64,000 nucleotides of DNA. Source: Scleromitrula shiraiana (Eukaryota; Ascomycota; Leotiomycetes; Helotiales; Sclerotiniaceae). Positions 58,750 through 64,000 of this stretch are shown here, in pieces. The DNA lies in assembly GCA_028455995.1 (NCBI GenBank), contig JABELC010000004.1, positions 2,356,001 to 2,420,000 on the forward strand. Reading direction: 5' to 3'. The number at the start of each line of letters is the position of its first letter. Position 1 is the stretch's first letter. The position numbers were made by a program, and so were the translations under genes. Below the pieces are notes generated by a model. The model was not told the origin of the DNA. It worked only from the letters and a program-made list of their open reading frames with translations, and did not search any database.

Positions 58750-60510
58750 CTAGCATCCATGTTCACTAAAAAATGGATTTGAATGCTCAAAATGGAATTT
58801 GGCTGAATTGCAATTCGCCTGGAAAAGACCGTTTTTGGTTCCTTTGGTCCATATCGGTCCTATTCGATGAATATACCCGGAAGCCAAATGAAAACCTCGA
58901 TCCCGATCCATACTTTTGCTAAAATAGAGAAAGCCTTTTAGAAGTCCGCAAAGCATGGAGTAGTGATTCGCAAAACGAACGCGTGCCTTGACTTTCGAAA
59001 CCATTATGGATGGGGTCCACGATAAGTTTTCTGACAGAGCTTCTACTAATAACCAAATTCTGGAATGGGCTATAACCAGGTACATAAGATCTGGAAAGTT
59101 GGAGATAAATTGCAATATACTTAACCTTATCATGCATGAATTGCATACAATATAAATTATATTAATCGCCGACAACTGCCGGTACAGCATATGGACAATA
59201 ATATCTAGGCATACGAATGTAGAAAATAGATACTACCGGAAACTACTTACCCGCACACACACAGGCTAGAGTTTCGAGATTATTTTAATTCTTGAAATCT
59301 GGGGACACAGCCATCTTGCGTGAACTCGTGTATTACTCTTCTCGATGTACTAACTAACTTTACTGTTATAGATGGGAAAACACGGGATATTTCTCGTGGT
59401 AATTCTCGTGGGGTGCTGCAGGTTAAGGTGTAGAAGATAATGATGTGAATGGTCGCCGTTCTTTGATGCGGTTTTCCTAGTTCTACGGGAGAACACCGCA
59501 TGGTAGCTAGCAGGAAGGGATAACCCGTCCAGTCAAGACCTCGAAGCCTCAAGATAGTGATATAATCCAGCGAGGTATTTCTTGTGGCGCCCGTGCTGAT
59601 CAGCATCAGCAAGACTAGGAACAGGGGTTTTATTATAACCCCCATCACCTTTTGAGATGAGCACATGCAAGGACATGGATATATGGGCGTGATATGGTTG
59701 GGGTCTCTGCACCCCTCAATCTCGCGGATAAACTGGCGGATAATGAGGGCAAGCTCATCAGCAGCCTGAAAAACCCGAAATTTTAACTTCATTACAATAA
59801 TGGAAAGCTATCTTGAATGGGTGATGACCATCTAGTCTGTGTCCCACAAGTCCGGAGCAAGATGATTGAGCAAGTACAACACGAAATTCTTCATGGCTGG
59901 ATCACAACATCCCCTGACGGGTGTTTATTTCTGGGCATTGTTTGGAGATAGCGAAAGTAATGCCGATGACTCGTCATGTGTTTGGTAGAACTCTAAGTTT
60001 TTTTCTGGATATTCTGATACTTGTAGGAACCACTTGAACAGGACTAAGAAAGTGGATACTATAAGTACTGCGAAGAATATTTCAATCTGTATCAAAAGCG
60101 CTATCGTATCTGACAATAGCTGCACCTCGGTCCTCGTATAAGTCTATGGAGCATGGCAGGCTTCTTATGTTTCCTTACTGTCCCTAGAAGAAATGAGGAT
60201 ACCGTACCGTAAAAACCAGTAAGATGATTATAAGCGAAGTTGGAACTCGAGGGTGGTTGTAGCTCTTTTCTGCTCATGAAATTACCGGTGGATGAGGACC
60301 CATAGAAGAAGTTTCTTAGACGCTAGGTAGGGCTCATGATATGGAAGGTTATGGTAGAATTCGGAATTCAAGCCGAGATCTTGACAGGAGTTAAAGGGTC
60401 CAAGATTTGGGTACAGTAATCGAGCTCCATCATTATTGTGATTGCGTCGTAATATGTACCTGGGTACCTTGAAAGTCGTCTGAGGGTGGATTGTGGTGTC
60501 AAGGGTCAAA
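58750..60510 (-). other. Region with uncertain short frames on the minus strand
   Basis: Open frames of 146, 170, 66 and 75 codons follow each other on the minus strand (58750-59190, 59280-59792, 59925-60125, 60282-60509). The 170-codon frame starts KLKFRVFQAADELALIIRQF, which looks protein-like, and has a hydrophobic stretch VIIKPLFLVLLMLISTG. The 66-codon frame carries one clear membrane helix (IEIFFAVLIVSTFLVLFKWF). They could be exons of an unrecognised small membrane protein or chance frames. I could not join them with good splice sites. Confidence 0.2.
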
Positions 60511-61364
60511 ATGGCTGTAAGTTGTATTATTTCTGCATGATGTTTTGTACCTAGGACCTGGGGAAAAGGTTCAGCTGAAGTAAGTAATTACCTAGCTAGA
60601 TATGTACTTGATAGTACAACATTTACATACCTATCTACAATCGTATATTTTGTACATTTGTACATACATACATATTACTTACCTTGCTTACCATGTACTT
60701 ACGTGTAAGTCAATCTTCATTGTTTCCACGATGTACGGACGGTGTACAAGTCCCAAATTTGTCTAATCTCGGTTTTTCTAATTGTCTGAGAATACTATAA
60801 GATAGCGTTCATATTTACCCCATAGAGATCCTATGAATTCCTTCCTAAGTTTCTATCTCATATGCTCGGACAATTCAAATCCTTCTTGATGGGAATTGGG
60901 ATGAATGAGAGTGGGATGATGAAATGACCTTGATTTGACTGGACGACTAGCTACCCAGTTCTAGAGTTGTACTACACTGCAGTGAAGCTCTAAGGAGCAA
61001 TGATATATATATGCCTTTGATTTAAGGCGTTAAATCTAACGTTTACTAAGGCCGCTAAGATGGGTGGTACTTTTTGACAAGTTGGAGGTTAATTCCCGGA
61101 AAAGGAACAAAATGAGTGGACCAAAATCCCTTGTCTTGTTTCATCTTCTTTTTTTTATTACAGTAACCCTTTTCTTTTGTCCGGTCGTACCTGCATTTAC
61201 TCCACCAATTGTTTTGCACTAAAATATCTAAGTATCTAGGTATCATACCTACCACCCATACGGTTCTGGTGGATTCACGTATAATGCCTATATCGGATAT
61301 CCACAGTTCTCTCTATACTAACCTTAAAAGTGCTAGAGAAAGAGATTCACCTGGGAAAAGTTTC

Positions 61365-61458
61365 CCCTTCTCCCTCTCCCTTCTCCCTTCTCCCTCTCCC
61401 TCTCCCTTCTCCCTTCTCCCTTCTCCCTTCTCCCTTCTCCCTTCTCCCTTCTCCCTCC
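61365..61458. repeat. Minisatellite of TCCCTTC / TCCCTC units
   Basis: About thirteen tandem heptamer or hexamer units of CTCCCTT type. One strand is pure pyrimidine for about 90 bases. Confidence 0.93.
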
Positions 61459-63347
61459 CCTCTACAGCGCATATATACAGTGTTTAAATAAAATACTCTC
61501 CTATGAGCCCTCTGATTTCATTGCTTTTACTGCATTTTGATATCATACGGGTCGGGTCCTAAACTCCCTGGAGTCATAGATATCAAGGGTTAATACAGTT
61601 GCCAAGATTGACCCCCAACATTTCTCCTTGATTCAATCCACAGTTTTGATAGGTATCACCACCAATACTGTACAGTGCTGCACAAACGGCACACTTCTGA
61701 AAGATTCTCCCCTTCCAAATTCCTACACCGCACGCACTTCTTAGGGAGTAAAATATGTGAAATTCAAATCGACCCTAGCTCCTTTCTACATACAGGATAC
61801 TGTACATATCAGACCGTATTTTCAATCCGGCTCAAGTGCGTGGAAATTCGTATAAAACAGCATTGATATACCGTATTGTATTACCGTACATCAGCCTGGT
61901 CACAACAACATTTTCGAAATATAGATAGATACAGATACTGTACCGCTTGAGCAAGATCTTTCTAGGATCTCTAGAGCTTAGATAGAAATTCCGAGGAGCA
62001 GCTACCCACATATTCTCCCTCATTCTCTGATCACTGCATTCATCCGCACGAAGTACATGCCTTTTTTTATGAGTTGCGACATCAACAAAGTTAATCCAAA
62101 TCATTCAAACCGTTTTAATGCTATTCCCGGTTAATCTTATCTTTCGAAAGTCCTGGATGCAATCATATCATATCACAATCTATACTTGGATATCTGACTA
62201 ACTCACCAATGCGATCGATCACTGGTTATTGGCGTTCCTCCCGCCCAAAACGCGTGTTCATCCACTTAATTTGAAGGCTCAGCCCGATCTTTCTGACAAC
62301 CATTGTTTTACACCTCGCATCAACATCAGCCTTATGGATGTGATTCATGCCTTTCATGACAGACGAGGTTAGAAGTACTATACTTGGTGTAGTATGCGGG
62401 GCATTCTTCTAAAAGTAGCTATTCATCGACGTTTCGAGATGAACATTGAAAGTGTTTTCTCGACTCTACTTACCTTATGAGTTATCATACTTGGGGAATT
62501 TTGATAAAAATATCCTTGTATCAGATCTTTTCGAGGTGTAGGGTACAGGGCAATGGCGATATCCTCAAGGGTTGTTTTCTGCGGCACCATCACAATTGAG
62601 GTAAAAGGCACCAAGCACCACGAAGCACCAACGGACGGTTTTGGTCAGAAGAGCGTCAAAATATCGGCAGGCAGGCGAGGAAGATGTACGGGGACTATGA
62701 ATCCATGCTAATCCAAAAATTTGAATCTCTTCCTCATGATTTGATATTTATTCATTCTCTACAGTATGTATTCTCTCAGGCTATGATGGTGGTCAACACA
62801 ATCCTGCGGTGCTCTTTACGATACCATCCAAATCCCGAAAGTTACTTTGGCACCTACCCGATGTAACACCTGAAGCGGAAACATGCTTAAGGTTTTTTTT
62901 AGCCCCCAAAAAACTATGGTCGGTCCGTAGGGACGGTACCCCGTATAAAAAGATAGATATCTCCAAACCGATGTATATCTCGAGGACAAAGTAGGTAGGT
63001 AGAGTACGTATAGTGTATATAAAGTACAAAAGTCTTGGTATACAGATAGATAAGATTCTAGAGGTCTCTATTAAATGCTCGATGCTTACCTATGTAGGTA
63101 GGTATGTGTATATCACCAAAAGTATACGAAAGCGGGGATTACAAGAGAGATGCATTTCATATGCATTTCATATGCATACCGTACTGTGTAACAAACACGA
63201 TAGCTTTTTTTGCCAAAATAGTCCTCGGAACTCGTGGCGAAATTATTGAAGGGGGACCGAGGCGCGGGATACAATTTCTATGTATGCACAGACTTCTGAA
63301 CGAAACCCTTGTTCTTCCTTTTCTTCCTTATACGTACTATGTATGCC

Positions 63348-63386
63348 CAGGTGTAGATACCAGGTGTAGATACCAGGTGTAGATAC
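63348..63386. repeat. Three tandem copies of a 13-bp unit CAGGTGTAGATAC
   Basis: Copies at 63348-63360, 63361-63373 and 63374-63386 are identical. Confidence 0.95.
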
Positions 63387-63544
63387 CTAAAGGACTCAAG
63401 GAGGGACGACAGTAATGCTTTTCCAAGTACCCAGATACCTATGTAGGCACTTACCCAGGTCATTCATTATTTCACCTATTCATTCACCCCAAGTTATTTT
63501 GGTTCCCATTTGTATTCTTTTTATAATCTTTTTTTTACTACCAA

Positions 63545-63724
<180 letters not shown>

Positions 63725-64000
63725 AGAGATGGATGTATCCAATCTGATAATATTTGGTTTAGCAATCAAATCGATCTAGTTCTAATCTACAATAAGGATA
63801 TATTTCCTTTTCTTCTCTTTATCTCGCAAACTCATGTCGGACCATTGAGGAGGTGGATATTTACTTTGAATTTCTAGAAAATATTAGAATATATTGAGAA
63901 CATGTCAAAACGAATATATTTCAAGAATTAACCTTGTTCTTGTCAAGAAAAGGTTCCTCGTTCTTGGTACCTGAGCTTACTAGGGGGGGGTTACGATTAG

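Overview
The window looks like nuclear DNA of a filamentous ascomycete (Pezizomycotina). The genes carry many short introns of about 45-160 bp with GT..AG ends. The gene families are fungal: a LaeA-like methyltransferase, chitin deacetylase with CBM18 domains, DUF5672 proteins and an MFS monocarboxylate-type transporter. Gaps between genes are long and rich in microsatellites, and one AT-rich block looks like repeat-induced point mutation (RIP). The proteins recall Leotiomycetes such as Botrytis or Sclerotinia relatives, including a UDP-glucose 4,6-dehydratase like the one studied in Botrytis. That placement is from memory of the families, not from a search.

Layout. 1-921 (-): fructosamine/ketosamine-3-kinase, cut by the window edge. 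1757-3684 (-): stand-alone adenylate-forming domain. 6604-8551 (+): secreted chitin deacetylase with three chitin-binding domains. 9317-12509 (+): RING - three ZZ-like fingers - SH3 protein. 13876-15416 (-): LaeA-like methyltransferase with a long acidic tail. 18268-19745 (-): UDP-glucose 4,6-dehydratase. 22367-23949 (+): triose-phosphate/nucleotide-sugar-type transporter. 26159-27520 (-), 28999-30145 (+) and 31532-32989 (+): three DUF5672 paralogues, two or three of them single-pass (type II) membrane proteins with a DxD-like motif. 33945-35365 (-): MFS transporter pseudogene with at least seven lesions. 35378-36462: RIP-like AT-rich inverted-repeat element with a TA target duplication, holding a later, unmutated 144-bp solo LTR with its own GTTTA duplication. 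38361-39149 (-): low-molecular-weight-phosphatase-like protein without the catalytic Cys. 40924-42430 (+): decayed coding region. 43412-43660 (-): broken or incomplete small secreted six-cysteine protein. 44073-44573 (-): acidic hypothetical. 45231-46145 (-): N-terminal protein methyltransferase. 47218-48617 (+): old-yellow-enzyme pseudogene. 48805-51592 (-): THO complex subunit 1 fused to a guanylate-kinase domain. 51858-56426 (+): Aquarius/Cwf11 helicase. 56427-64000: no convincing gene, many simple repeats.

How genes may work together. The dehydratase, the transporter and the three DUF5672 proteins lie within 15 kb. They could form a sugar-nucleotide to Golgi glycan module; this is inference. 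THO1 and Aquarius are divergent from a 265-bp shared promoter, and both act in co-transcriptional mRNA processing. The stretch 33.9-48.6 kb is the decaying part of the window: it holds the transposable elements and four broken or doubtful genes.

All exon joins were worked out by hand from splice signals, reading frame and family motifs. No alignment or database search was run.
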